From Myxococcota bacterium (GTDB taxonomy: Bacteria; Myxococcota_A; UBA796; UBA2385), in NCBI GenBank assembly GCA_023150805.1, contig JAKLKF010000050.1, positions 1 through 50,565 on the forward strand: 50,565 bases of DNA, written 5' to 3'. This document shows, one piece after another, positions 1-7,414 of the stretch (position 1 is the first letter of the stretch; every line of letters begins with the position of its first letter). A program made the position numbers and the translations under genes. The notes beneath the pieces were generated by a model. It was not told the origin of the DNA. It was given only the letters and a program-made list of their open reading frames with translations, and ran no database searches.

Positions 1-56
1 TCTCGCCAACCCCGCGGGCGAGGCGCGCCCCGGCCCCGTGGCGCGACGGGTGGACG

Positions 57-977
57 CTATGGGCTACAGGCTGCTAGCGGGACCCCATGCACCTGGGAGA
101 GGTACAGGGCCTGGAGCAGGCGGTCGGTCGGCGCCGAGCCGACCCTGGCGAGCACGGCGTCGAGGCCCTGTGCCCCTCCGAACCACTTGGAGGCGATGGA
201 CCGGATCTGCTGCTCATCCGGCAGGTCCAGCTTCAGCTCGACGCAGCGGCGCAGGAAGGCGGGGGGGAACTCGCGCTCGTCGTTGCTGGTGATCAGCACG
301 ACCGGGTGGTGGTGGCAGCGGATCTCGCCCCGCCGGACGGTCACTGCGCGACCGTCCAGGGTCTGGACCCGTGCCTCTTCGACCCGCTGCAGCTCGGGGA
401 TGCGAAAGGCGCCCTCCTCGAAGGCGTGCAGCAGGTCGTTGGGCAGGTCGTAGCTGGCCTTGTCCAGCTCGTCGACCAGCAGGCAGGCCGGGCGCTGGGT
501 CGGGCAGAGCGTGGTGCCGAGCGGCCCGAGGCGCAGGTGCTCCTGGATGGGCGCGTCCTTGCCCTGGTGGAAGTGGGCGACGGCGTCGTACTGGTACAGG
601 CCGTCGGCCAGGGTGGTCGTGGACTGGATCTCCCAGCGGAAAGGGCGGCCCAGGCCCAGCCTTTGGGCGACCCGGTAGGCCAGGCTGGACTTGCCGATCC
701 CCGGCGGACCGCGGACCAGCAGCGGGCGGCGCAGCAGCAGGGCCAGGTTGACGCGGTCGTCCTCGGCGGCGCCGGAGGAGACGTAGTGCTTCGCGCGCTC
801 CTGGTCGCGATGGGCGCCCTCGTCGTCGGCGTTGAAGGGGCGGTCCACGGGGGGGACGCCGTCGGTGCGGTCATTCCAGGACAGGTGGGGGCGGCGCCAG
901 GGGGGGCAATGCTCGGGGTCCAGCCAGCGGGCCTCGAGATCTGGGGGCGGGTCGGGGTAGATGCGCCAGGGGGTCAT
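57..977 (-). CDS. MoxR-type AAA+ ATPase of an EAD/SEFIR cassette
   Basis: 306-aa cytosolic AAA+ ATPase. Walker A is GPPGIGKSS (residues 90-98), Walker B is CLLVDELDKA (165-174), a sensor-1-like segment VLITSNDE lies near 227-234, and the arginine-finger region AFLRRC is at 240-245. This is the MoxR/RavA-like layout, with an N-terminal extension of about 80 residues. MoxR ATPases usually act with a von Willebrand A (vWA) partner to remodel or activate a client. The ATG start at 977 overlaps the TGA of the upstream gene (ATGA), so translation is coupled; a longer reading from 1022 would overlap that gene by about 50 bases without reason. It is third in a three-gene minus-strand run after a SEFIR-EAD gene and an EAD gene. 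The expected vWA partner would lie left of base 1. MoxR-type AAA+ is secure; the specific client is unknown. Confidence 0.85.
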   Translation of the reverse strand: MTPWRIYPDPPPDLEARWLDPEHCPPWRRPHLSWNDRTDGVPPVDRPFNADDEGAHRDQERAKHYVSSGAAEDDRVNLALLLRRPLLVRGPPGIGKSSLAYRVAQRLGLGRPFRWEIQSTTTLADGLYQYDAVAHFHQGKDAPIQEHLRLGPLGTTLCPTQRPACLLVDELDKASYDLPNDLLHAFEEGAFRIPELQRVEEARVQTLDGRAVTVRRGEIRCHHHPVVLITSNDEREFPPAFLRRCVELKLDLPDEQQIRSIASKWFGGAQGLDAVLARVGSAPTDRLLQALYLSQVHGVPLAACSP

Positions 978-2011
978 GGCAGGTGCGATCCAGGGGTCAG
1001 GTGGTAGCGGCGGTCGGTCCACAGGAGCAGGTGGCCGCGAGCATGCTGGAAGAGGTCAGTGAGGGAGATGGGGCCGCGAGGCGGCTTCTTGCCGCAGACG
1101 GCGAAGTAGCGGCGGTCGTGGCGACCGAGGACGGGACAGGCGCTGGAAGGGGACCAGACGCCAGGTGCGGCCCAGACGCCCAGGTCAGCGGCCCGCTCCT
1201 GCTTCGGGGTCGGGGCCTTTCTCCAGTGTGCGATGGCGGGGCCCGGAGCGGGGAGGGGACCGTCGTGGATGCGCCCGTCCGCGGGCCACTCGGACCGCGG
1301 CCACCAGGCCAGCGCGGTGAACCGGCCATATAGGGGGTGTGGGGAACCTGGGTAGGGCTGGTCCGCCAGGCCCGCATCGGTGTCTTCGGGCTCGGCCTCG
1401 ACGACGATGACCAGGTGAGCGGTGTCCGGGAGCGAGAGGCGCTGCGCGAGTTGACCGATGGCGCGGGCCCAGGCATTGCCGTCGCTGAGGTGCAGGCCGC
1501 ACGCGCCTGGGGAGGCGGGCAGGTGGATGGGGAGATCCGGCTGGCCCGCGCGGCGCAGAGACGCCGCGGTCAACTGGTCTCCCTGCCGCACCAGGTACAG
1601 GACCGGCGGCAGGTCGGGCGAGAACCCGGGTGCGTACTCCTCCAGCCAGGCCTGGAGGTGGCTGTCGGGCCGGGCGTGTGCGTGGACCACGGCGTGCAGG
1701 TCGCAGGTGTCCAGGTTGCGGGGTTCTTTGATGCCGTCGCGGTCAAAGGCGCGCGCGGCCTGCGCGCGCAGGAGCACCTCGTCTATCGCGGGGTGGTTCG
1801 GGCGGGCCTGGCGCAGCTTCAGGCGCAGGTCCGAGAGCAGGTCCCGGCCCTGCACCGCGTCGAGCAAGGCTCCGACGAACTGCTCACGTGGCGTGTCCAG
1901 GCCCGGCAGGATGGGGCCGAGGTCGGGGAGCAGCGCCGCCAGCGCCCCGTTGGCGGCGCGCGCATCGCCCTGGAAGAGGTCCAGCAACAACGCCTCCAGC
2001 CGCTGCCTCAC
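974..2011 (-). CDS. EAD-headed protein, possible VMAP-like partner
   Basis: 345 aa if started at the GTG that overlaps the upstream TGA (GTGA, 2011-2008); a second GTG lies six bases further upstream. Open frame extends to 2275 but reads as shadow sequence there. Residues 1-85 are helical and have the look of an effector-associated domain (EAD): a LLLDLF start, a central FVGALLDAVQGRDLL helix and the RPNHP ending. The remaining 260 residues (segments such as HLVIVVEAEPED, LYGRFTALAWWP and a Trp/Pro-rich tail) match nothing I can name. Position between a SEFIR-EAD gene and a MoxR ATPase suggests the third partner of a vWA-MoxR-associated-protein (VMAP) system, but I could not verify a VMAP-C domain. 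The region may instead be an undescribed effector or sensor. No signal peptide or membrane segment is visible. Confidence 0.6.
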   Translation of the reverse strand: MRQRLEALLLDLFQGDARAANGALAALLPDLGPILPGLDTPREQFVGALLDAVQGRDLLSDLRLKLRQARPNHPAIDEVLLRAQAARAFDRDGIKEPRNLDTCDLHAVVHAHARPDSHLQAWLEEYAPGFSPDLPPVLYLVRQGDQLTAASLRRAGQPDLPIHLPASPGACGLHLSDGNAWARAIGQLAQRLSLPDTAHLVIVVEAEPEDTDAGLADQPYPGSPHPLYGRFTALAWWPRSEWPADGRIHDGPLPAPGPAIAHWRKAPTPKQERAADLGVWAAPGVWSPSSACPVLGRHDRRYFAVCGKKPPRGPISLTDLFQHARGHLLLWTDRRYHLTPGSHLP

Positions 2012-2760
2012 CGCCACGCAAGCTCCAGGGCCTCGATCTCGTCGACGCGGCGATCGCGCTTCTCGCGCAGCAGCTCCCACAGCTCGGGGCCAGCCAGCAG
2101 GCCTCGCTCGTCCAGGCGGCACACGTACTCGTGCGCGAAGTGGGCGGGCGGCACGCTCCCGCCGGGCAGGGCGTGGCGCAGGCCCTTGTCGGGCAGCCAG
2201 CTCGCGATCTGCTCCAGCTCCCAGACCGGGAAGGCATCGACCAGGAACCGCTCCAGCAGCCGGTAGCGGTCCCAAGCCTCAGCACGGGGCCGGGTCCACA
2301 CCGCAGCCGCAGTCGGCACCGCCGGCGCCCGGCCGCCCAGGTACGAGAGCAGCCGGTCGCCGTCGTCGTACATCGCGAAGCTGGTGTGCCCCTTCAGCTC
2401 GTCGGGCACATGCTCCCGCGCGGCGCTCCCCACCAGCACGCAGCGCATGCCTTTGGCCACGCCGCCGGCCTCGTACAGGCGGTTGGTGAGGACGAGGCCC
2501 TCCCAGGTGACGCCCAGGCCCTTGCCCGGCTCCTCCAGGCCGTCCCAACGGCGGCGGTAGGTGGCGGTGGGCACCATCAACACGAAGTCGGAGGCGGCCA
2601 GCTCGCGCTTCATCCACCGGGGCCAGCCCTCGTCGGGGTCGGGCACGTACTGGTCGAGGCGGGACTCGTGCCCCTGGGTGCGCAGCCAGTCGGCCAGCTC
2701 CCGAACGGCTTGGCGGTGATCGTCGCTGTCGTGGCTGTAGGAGATGAAGACGCGCGCCAA
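2008..2760 (-). CDS. SEFIR domain protein with C-terminal EAD
   Basis: 250-aa cytosolic protein. Residues 2-145 are a SEFIR (TIR-related) domain: the opening RVFISYSHDSDDH, the LDQYVPDPDEGWPRWM block, SDFVLMV, and the late GLGVTWEG motif whose Glu sits where TIR NADases have their catalytic acid. Residues about 160-250 form a helical effector-associated domain (RYRLLERFLVDAFP, then EYVCRLDERGLL). SEFIR/TIR domains signal by homotypic contact or degrade NAD; EADs are adaptor modules thought to recruit effectors. The start is a TTG at 2760 with GGAGG five bases upstream. A GTG at 2787 is unlikely because it falls against a TAGGCT -10-like box. The gene lies 37 bases after pyrC and overlaps the next gene by four bases. 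Domain call strong; biochemical activity inferred. Confidence 0.85.
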   Translation of the reverse strand: MARVFISYSHDSDDHRQAVRELADWLRTQGHESRLDQYVPDPDEGWPRWMKRELAASDFVLMVPTATYRRRWDGLEEPGKGLGVTWEGLVLTNRLYEAGGVAKGMRCVLVGSAAREHVPDELKGHTSFAMYDDGDRLLSYLGGRAPAVPTAAAVWTRPRAEAWDRYRLLERFLVDAFPVWELEQIASWLPDKGLRHALPGGSVPPAHFAHEYVCRLDERGLLAGPELWELLREKRDRRVDEIEALELAWR

Positions 2761-2777
2761 AGGGACCTCCGCGCGGC

Positions 2778-2783
2778 AGCCTA
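2778..2783 (-). promoter_or_regulatory. -10-like box upstream of the SEFIR gene
   Basis: On the minus strand GGTAGGCTGCC sits in the 37-base gap after pyrC, 17 bases before the TTG start. The same 11-mer occurs in front of the lipoprotein gene at 39510, supporting use as a promoter -10 (TAGGCT). No convincing -35 is visible. Confidence 0.35.
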
Positions 2784-2797
2784 CCACCGCCGCCGGC

Positions 2798-3844
2798 TCA
2801 GCCCTCCGCCTGCACCCGCCAGGCCAGCGCCCGCCCCGCCAGGAAGGGCCGCAGCTCGGCCGCCGGGCCCTCGACCGCGACCGCCGAGGGCACCACGTCC
2901 TGCCCGCGCACCAGGCGGATCCGGTCCGGGTTCACGGGCAGGCCGTAGAAGGCCGGGCCGTGCAGGCTGGCGAAGCCCTCCAGCTTCTCCAGCGCGCCGT
3001 GGGCGTCGAAGACCTCGGCGTAGAGCTGCAAGGCGACGGGGGCGGTGTAGCAGCCGGCGCAGCCGCAGGCGCTCTCCTTGGCGGAGACCGGGTGGGGCGC
3101 GCTGTCGGTGCCCAGGAAGAAGCTGGGCTCGCCGCTGGTGACGGCCTGGACCAGGGCCTGCTGGTGGCGGGCGCGCTTGAGCACGGGCAGGCAGTAGAAG
3201 TGGGGGCGCACGCCGCCGACCAGCATGTCGTTGCGGTTGGCCAGCAGGTGCTGCGGGGTGACGGTGCAGCCCACGCGGTCGCGGTGGGCGCGCACGAAGG
3301 CGACCGCCTCGGCGGTGGTGGCGTGCTCGAAGACCACGCGCAGGGCAGTGTGCTCGGCCAGCAGGGGGGACAGGACGGTGTCCAGGAAGACGGCCTCGCG
3401 GTCGAAGATGTCGACCTCGGGCGTGGTGACCTCGCCGTGCACCAGCAGGGGCATGCCCAGGGCCTCCAGCCGCTCCAGCACCCGGCGCACCCTGGACAGG
3501 TCGCGCACGCCGGCGTGGGAGTTGGTGGTGGCGCCCGCCGGGTAGAGCTTGACGGCGGTGAGCACGCCGTCGCGGTGGCCGGCGGCCAGGTCGTCGGGGT
3601 CGCTGTCCTCGGTGAGGTAGGCGGTCATGAGCGGCTGGAAGCGGCTGCCGGGCGGCAGCAGGGCCAGGATGCGGGCGCGGTAGGCGGCGGCCTGGGAGGT
3701 GGTGACGACGGGCGGCACCAGGTTGGGCATGACGATGGCCCGGCCCATGACGGCGGCGGTGGCGGGCAGCACGGCGGCCAGCATCGCGCCGTCGCGCAGG
3801 TGCAGGTGCCAGTCGTCGGGGCGGCGCAGGGTCAGCGCGTCCAT
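2798..3844 (-). CDS. pyrC: dihydroorotase, class II (PyrC)
   Basis: 348 aa, the usual length of E. coli-type PyrC. Catalyses reversible cyclisation of N-carbamoyl-L-aspartate to dihydroorotate in pyrimidine synthesis, in the cytosol. Zinc and catalytic residues are in place: His13 and His15 in WHLHLRD, Lys99 (carbamylated in the family) in AVKLYPAGATT, His136 in LLVHGEVT, His174 in FEHATT and Asp247 in LGTDSAPH. The start is ATG 3844; a GATAGCCT element lies 18 bases upstream and could be its -10. It is divergent from the lipoprotein gene at 3911 with 66 bases between the two starts. Function is secure. The three conflict-type genes downstream on the same strand may be read through from it, but have their own -10-like box. 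Confidence 0.97.
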   Translation of the reverse strand: MDALTLRRPDDWHLHLRDGAMLAAVLPATAAVMGRAIVMPNLVPPVVTTSQAAAYRARILALLPPGSRFQPLMTAYLTEDSDPDDLAAGHRDGVLTAVKLYPAGATTNSHAGVRDLSRVRRVLERLEALGMPLLVHGEVTTPEVDIFDREAVFLDTVLSPLLAEHTALRVVFEHATTAEAVAFVRAHRDRVGCTVTPQHLLANRNDMLVGGVRPHFYCLPVLKRARHQQALVQAVTSGEPSFFLGTDSAPHPVSAKESACGCAGCYTAPVALQLYAEVFDAHGALEKLEGFASLHGPAFYGLPVNPDRIRLVRGQDVVPSAVAVEGPAAELRPFLAGRALAWRVQAEG

Positions 3845-3910
3845 GGGCTCTCCAGGGACGGCAGGCTATCGCGGCGGCTCGCGCGACAGCGCCCGCGATA
3901 GGGAGGGTGG

Positions 3911-4831
3911 ATGCTGCTCGGCCTGCTCCTCGCCTGTACGGATCCGCCCTCCTCCTCCGACGACACCGGCGGCGCGCCGCAGGACTGTCCGCAGGCGGAC
4001 CTCTCGCCCGTGCCCCTCGCCGGCGGCTTCGCGGAGGGCACCGAGGGGCTGGCCTTCGCCCGGGGGCGACTGTTCACCTCGGCGCCCGACGGGCTCTACG
4101 AGCTCGCGCCGGACGGGACCACCACCCTGCGCACGAGCTGGACCCAGGCCCTGGGCCTGGCGCCGGCGGGCGAGGGGCTGCTGGTCGCCGACCCGGGCGA
4201 GTTCACCTTCGACGGCAGCGGAGACGACGGGCGGCTCCTCCGCGTCGGCCTGGACGGAGGCGAGGGGGAGGTGCTCGCCAGCGGGATGCCGAACCCGAAC
4301 TTCGTGGTCGCGACCGGCGGGGGCGAGGTGCTGGTCAGCGACGACACGGGCGAGCGGATCTACGCCGTGGACGGTGGCGGCACCGTGCGCACCTGGCTGG
4401 ACGGGGTGCCCAGCCCCAACGGCATGGGCTGGTCGCCCGACGGCGGCACCCTGTACACGGTGAGCACCTTCTCCACCGACCCGGCCCTGTGGGCGATCCC
4501 GGTGGATGCCGCGGGGGTGCCGGGCACGCCGGCGGCGGTGACCACCTTCGAGACGGGGTCGGCGCCCGACGGGCTGGCCGTGGACCGCGACGGCGGGGTG
4601 TGGGTGGCGCTCAACCTGGCGGGCGAGGTGGTGCGCGTGGACCCGGCGACCGGCGAGGAGACGGACCGGGTCGAGGGACTGTCCTCGCCGGCCAGCCTGG
4701 CCTTCGGCGCCGAGGGCACGGGCTTCGACCCCTGCGCGCTGTACGTCAGCTCGCTCTTCGGCGACACCGTCTCGCAGGTGGCGGTCGGGCGGCGGGGGGC
4801 CGTGGTGCCCGAGGGGCCCGCGGGCAGCTGA
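3911..4831 (+). CDS. SMP-30/NHL-like beta-propeller lipoprotein
   Basis: 306 aa. A lipoprotein with a very short signal sequence, MLLGLLLAC, only eight residues before the acylated Cys, followed by a Ser/Asp/Thr linker (SSSDDTGG). The start is unusually certain: an in-frame TAG lies at 3899-3901 and no other start codon intervenes. The mature part is a six-bladed-propeller-like chain with blades marked by EGLAFARGRLF, LVSDDTGERIYAVDG, SPNGMGWSPDGGTLY and APDGLAVDRDGGVWVALN, as in SMP-30/gluconolactonase and NHL-type proteins. A lactonase or other hydrolase role is possible but the metal-binding residues cannot be assigned by eye; a binding role at the cell surface is equally likely. GATAGGGAGG immediately upstream could serve both as -10 and as ribosome-binding site. 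Confidence 0.75.
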   Translation: MLLGLLLACTDPPSSSDDTGGAPQDCPQADLSPVPLAGGFAEGTEGLAFARGRLFTSAPDGLYELAPDGTTTLRTSWTQALGLAPAGEGLLVADPGEFTFDGSGDDGRLLRVGLDGGEGEVLASGMPNPNFVVATGGGEVLVSDDTGERIYAVDGGGTVRTWLDGVPSPNGMGWSPDGGTLYTVSTFSTDPALWAIPVDAAGVPGTPAAVTTFETGSAPDGLAVDRDGGVWVALNLAGEVVRVDPATGEETDRVEGLSSPASLAFGAEGTGFDPCALYVSSLFGDTVSQVAVGRRGAVVPEGPAGS

Positions 4832-4857
4832 GCGGGCGCCCTCCTCCCGCGCGAGCC

Positions 4858-5457
4858 TCAGCCGCGCGTGAACCAGCCCCGCACCGCCGGGTGGGTGTCG
4901 ACGGCGGCGTAGAGCGCCTGCAGCTTCGGCCAGGCGTCGAAGATCGAGCCGGGCAGGTGATCGTAGGCGCCGCTGTGGAAGGCGCGCAGGATCGTGTACA
5001 GCTTGAGGTCGGCCACCGACAGGCGGTCGCCGTCCAGGAAGGGGCCGCGGATCTGGGCCGAGGTGCTGTCCGCCCAGCGCGAGAGCCAGCCGGCGGCGAA
5101 CTCCTGCCGCGCGGCCTGCTTCTCCTCGTCGGACTGGCCGGCGCCCGTGGGCATCTTGCCCCGCAGGTCCTCGACCGAGCACATGACGGCCTCGTGCTCG
5201 GCGGCCCGCCAGGGGTCGGCGGGGTGCAGGTCGTGGGTGCGGCCGATCCAGGTCAGGATGGCGTTGCACTGCGACAGGGTGCGGCCGTCGATCTCCAGCA
5301 CGGGCATGGCGCCGTAGGGGGTCTGGGGCTTGTAGGCGGCCCACTGTTCACGGGTGACGCGGTGGTCCTCGAAGGGGATGCCGGCCAGGGAGAGGGCCAG
5401 GCGGCACTCCAGGCCGCGGCTGCCGTCGAAGGCGAAGTAGGACAGGCGGGTGGTCAT
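4858..5457 (-). CDS. glutathione S-transferase, sigma-like
   Basis: 199 aa, typical for a cytosolic GST. N-terminal thioredoxin-like domain opens with TTRLSYFAFDGSRG, where the Tyr matches the catalytic Tyr of sigma/alpha-class enzymes. The glutathione-binding stretch is GAMPVLEIDGRTLSQCNAI (cis-Pro in MPVLEID; QC where the family has QS). The C-terminal half is helical with the DRLSVADLKLY block that holds the N-capping Asp. It conjugates glutathione to electrophiles or acts as a peroxidase; substrate unknown. ATG 5457 overlaps the TGA of the DJ-1/YCII gene (ATGA), so the two are translationally coupled. It converges on the lipoprotein gene ending at 4831. Confidence 0.88.
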   Translation of the reverse strand: MTTRLSYFAFDGSRGLECRLALSLAGIPFEDHRVTREQWAAYKPQTPYGAMPVLEIDGRTLSQCNAILTWIGRTHDLHPADPWRAAEHEAVMCSVEDLRGKMPTGAGQSDEEKQAARQEFAAGWLSRWADSTSAQIRGPFLDGDRLSVADLKLYTILRAFHSGAYDHLPGSIFDAWPKLQALYAAVDTHPAVRGWFTRG

Positions 5458-6416
5458 GGGGACTCCGGGGAGGTGCCGGGCCCTATCGCCGCCGGGGCCG
5501 GGTCGGCGTCCTCCAGCACGCCCAGGTGCAGGTTGTCCTGGCAGGAGCGCTCCCAGGCGCGGACCTGGGCCTGCCGCAGGCCGCGGGCGACGAAGGGGTC
5601 GGCGGCGGCCAGGGCCTGGGCCTCGGCCAGGTCCTGGGCGCGTACGACGACCAGCCCGCCGCTGCCGTCGCCGTAGGGGCCGGCCAGGACCAGCAGGCCG
5701 CGCCGCTCCAGGGCGTGCAGGTGCTGCACGTGGGCCTGCACGTGGGCCCGCGTCGTGACGGCGCCGGTCGGGCGCAGCTCGATGGCCCACAGGCGGTAGG
5801 GATCCTCGCCCGGCCGGTCGCGCCAGCCGGCCTGGTAGCGGGCGGCCGCGGCGGCCTCCTGCCGGGAGAGCAGGCCGGAGAGCCGGGCCAGGGTGGCGGC
5901 GAAGCGCAGGGCGGCCCAGGGCTTGGCGGTGACGACGCCGCGGTCGGCGACGCCGCCATCGACCACGACGTCCTCGTCGACGTAGCTGCTGCCCTGGAGC
6001 AGGGGGCCCGCGGCGTCGAGCAGGGCGTCGAAGGCCGGGCGCGGGGCGTAGCGGGGGTGGGCCGTGTGGGTGCAGCGCCGCCCCCGCAGCAGGCCGGCGG
6101 CCGCCAGGAGCAGGGCGCCGTTGCAGATGCCGCCGACGGGGGCCACGGCCGCGGCGGCCTGCAGCGCGCGGGCCAGGGACGGGTCGCCGAGCACCGCCTC
6201 GGGGTCGCCGCCGGGGACGACGACCAGGGCCGCGGCGCCGGGGTCGAGGTCGGCGTAGCTGCCGTCGGGCAGCAGGCGCAGCCCCTCGGAGGTGCGGATC
6301 GGCGCGGCCGAGGGGCCCAGCAGGACCAGGGGCGCCCGGGCGGCGAGCATGGTGACGGTCGGGGCGACCTCGGCCCAGGTGCAGCCCGGGTAGGCGAGGA
6401 GGAGGAGCGAGCGCAT
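5454..6416 (-). CDS. DJ-1/PfpI domain fused to a YCII domain
   Basis: 320 aa. Residues 1-185 are a DJ-1/ThiJ/PfpI amidotransferase-like domain: opening MRSLLLLAYPGCTWAEV, VVVPGGDPE, and a nucleophile elbow GGICNGALLL with Cys98. Residues about 207-300 are a YCII-type ferredoxin-fold domain (HLHALERRGLLVLAGPYGDGSGG, then ADPFVARGL), a family of small dimeric proteins of uncertain chemistry. DJ-1-like proteins include chaperones, glyoxalases and deglycases. Joining one to a YCII domain and coupling the product to a glutathione transferase suggests detoxification of reactive electrophiles, but this is inference. The start is ATG 6416, preceded by GGGCTACCTGCTCCC. No signal peptide. Confidence 0.8.
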   Translation of the reverse strand: MRSLLLLAYPGCTWAEVAPTVTMLAARAPLVLLGPSAAPIRTSEGLRLLPDGSYADLDPGAAALVVVPGGDPEAVLGDPSLARALQAAAAVAPVGGICNGALLLAAAGLLRGRRCTHTAHPRYAPRPAFDALLDAAGPLLQGSSYVDEDVVVDGGVADRGVVTAKPWAALRFAATLARLSGLLSRQEAAAAARYQAGWRDRPGEDPYRLWAIELRPTGAVTTRAHVQAHVQHLHALERRGLLVLAGPYGDGSGGLVVVRAQDLAEAQALAAADPFVARGLRQAQVRAWERSCQDNLHLGVLEDADPAPAAIGPGTSPESP

Positions 6417-6459
6417 GGGAGCAGGTAGCCCGCCCGCTCTCGTCCGACCGGCCCCGGCC

Positions 6460-6510
6460 TCAGCCCCCCTGCCCGGTCAGCCCCCCTGGCCGGTCAGCCG
6501 CCCTGCCAGG
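6460..6510 (-). repeat. three tandem 17-bp repeats over the 3' end of the NAD-kinase-like gene
   Basis: Three head-to-tail imperfect 17-base copies (6460-6476, 6477-6493, 6494-6510) of the type TCAGCCCCCCTGCCCGG as written on the plus strand. The third copy holds the stop codon and last codons of the NAD-kinase-like gene; the other two repeat the stop context in its 3' flank. The period is not a multiple of three. Confidence 0.75.
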
Positions 6511-7414
6511 TGAGCAGGGCCAGCGTGCGGTCGCTGACCTGGACGCTGACGCTGCGGCCGGAGCCCAGCTCGATGCGGTCGCCCTCGATGCCGTCGGCGA
6601 AGACGGTGCCGCCGTCGCCCATCTCCGAGGTGACCCGCAGGACCTGGCCCGCCGGGAGCAGGCCGAACTCGCGCTCGCAGCCGGTGGCGACCGAGGGCCA
6701 GGGCTCGCGCACCATCCAGGCGACGGCGGGCTGGAAGGGGCCGGGGAGCTGGTCGGCCAGGCCGCGCTGGCGGGCGATGGAGCGGGCCCAGCCGGTGGCG
6801 CCCGTGCCGGTGCTGATGATCAGCCCCGAGGAGGACTGGCGCTCGGCGCCCTCGGGGGCCTGCAGGGTGTAGATCGCCGACTGGTGGGTGCGGTGGCCGA
6901 CGAAGACCTCGTTCAGGCCCCGCAGCACGAGGCCGTCGTCGCTCCGGGCCTCGACCATGGTGCGCGTCTCGTGCGCGAAGGTGGGCTTGCGCTGGCCCAT
7001 CAGCCACTGCACGCCGGCCCACGCGGCCTGCGGGGGCACCGTGCTCAGCACGCCCTCGACCTGCTTCCGGTCGGGGTTGACGCCGATGACCGGCTGGCCG
7101 TCCAGGTACTTGGCGACGTTGGCCACCAGGCCGTCCTGGCCGACGGCGACGACGACGTCGTCGGGCTCGAAGACGAAGCGGTCCAGCTCGTCGCGGTCCA
7201 CGCGGGTGCGGCGGCGGTCGGCCGGCAGGCCGCGCTGGACCTCGGCGACGGCCTGCTGCTGGGTCGCGTGGATCTGCAGGAAGCGCTCGATGCCCTGCTG
7301 GCGGGTCTGCAGGAAGAAGGTCGCCTGGCCCAGGGTGCCGTGCTGCTCCAGCAGCGCGTCGAGCGGGGACCTGCGGGTGACGATGACGACCCGCGGGTCG
7401 CGCAGCTCCCTCAC
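6494..7414 (-). CDS. divergent NAD(+)/NADH kinase-like protein
   Basis: 306 aa, normal length for an NAD kinase, which makes NADP from NAD. Family landmarks are the glycine-rich loop, here VGQDGLVANVAKYL (92-95 GQDG instead of the usual GGDG), VIGVNPD, LNEVFVG (the conserved NE pair near 168-169) and ISTGTGATGWA (201-210), equivalent to the nucleotide-binding TPTGSTAY loop. The catalytic Asp of GGDG is kept, the second Gly is Gln. The start is GTG 7414, overlapping the SPFH stop (GTGA); an open frame continuing to 8149 is a shadow of the SPFH gene. Its partner is an SPFH membrane-associated protein, suggesting it acts at a membrane platform. Whether it phosphorylates NAD or another ligand is open. 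Confidence 0.75.
   Translation of the reverse strand: MRELRDPRVVIVTRRSPLDALLEQHGTLGQATFFLQTRQQGIERFLQIHATQQQAVAEVQRGLPADRRRTRVDRDELDRFVFEPDDVVVAVGQDGLVANVAKYLDGQPVIGVNPDRKQVEGVLSTVPPQAAWAGVQWLMGQRKPTFAHETRTMVEARSDDGLVLRGLNEVFVGHRTHQSAIYTLQAPEGAERQSSSGLIISTGTGATGWARSIARQRGLADQLPGPFQPAVAWMVREPWPSVATGCEREFGLLPAGQVLRVTSEMGDGGTVFADGIEGDRIELGSGRSVSVQVSDRTLALLTWQGG

Noticed and set aside
1..56. Start of the next gene after the MoxR ATPase on the minus strand
   Set aside because: Only 56 bases remain and no start codon with a ribosome-binding site can be picked out; a vWA gene is predicted but not visible.
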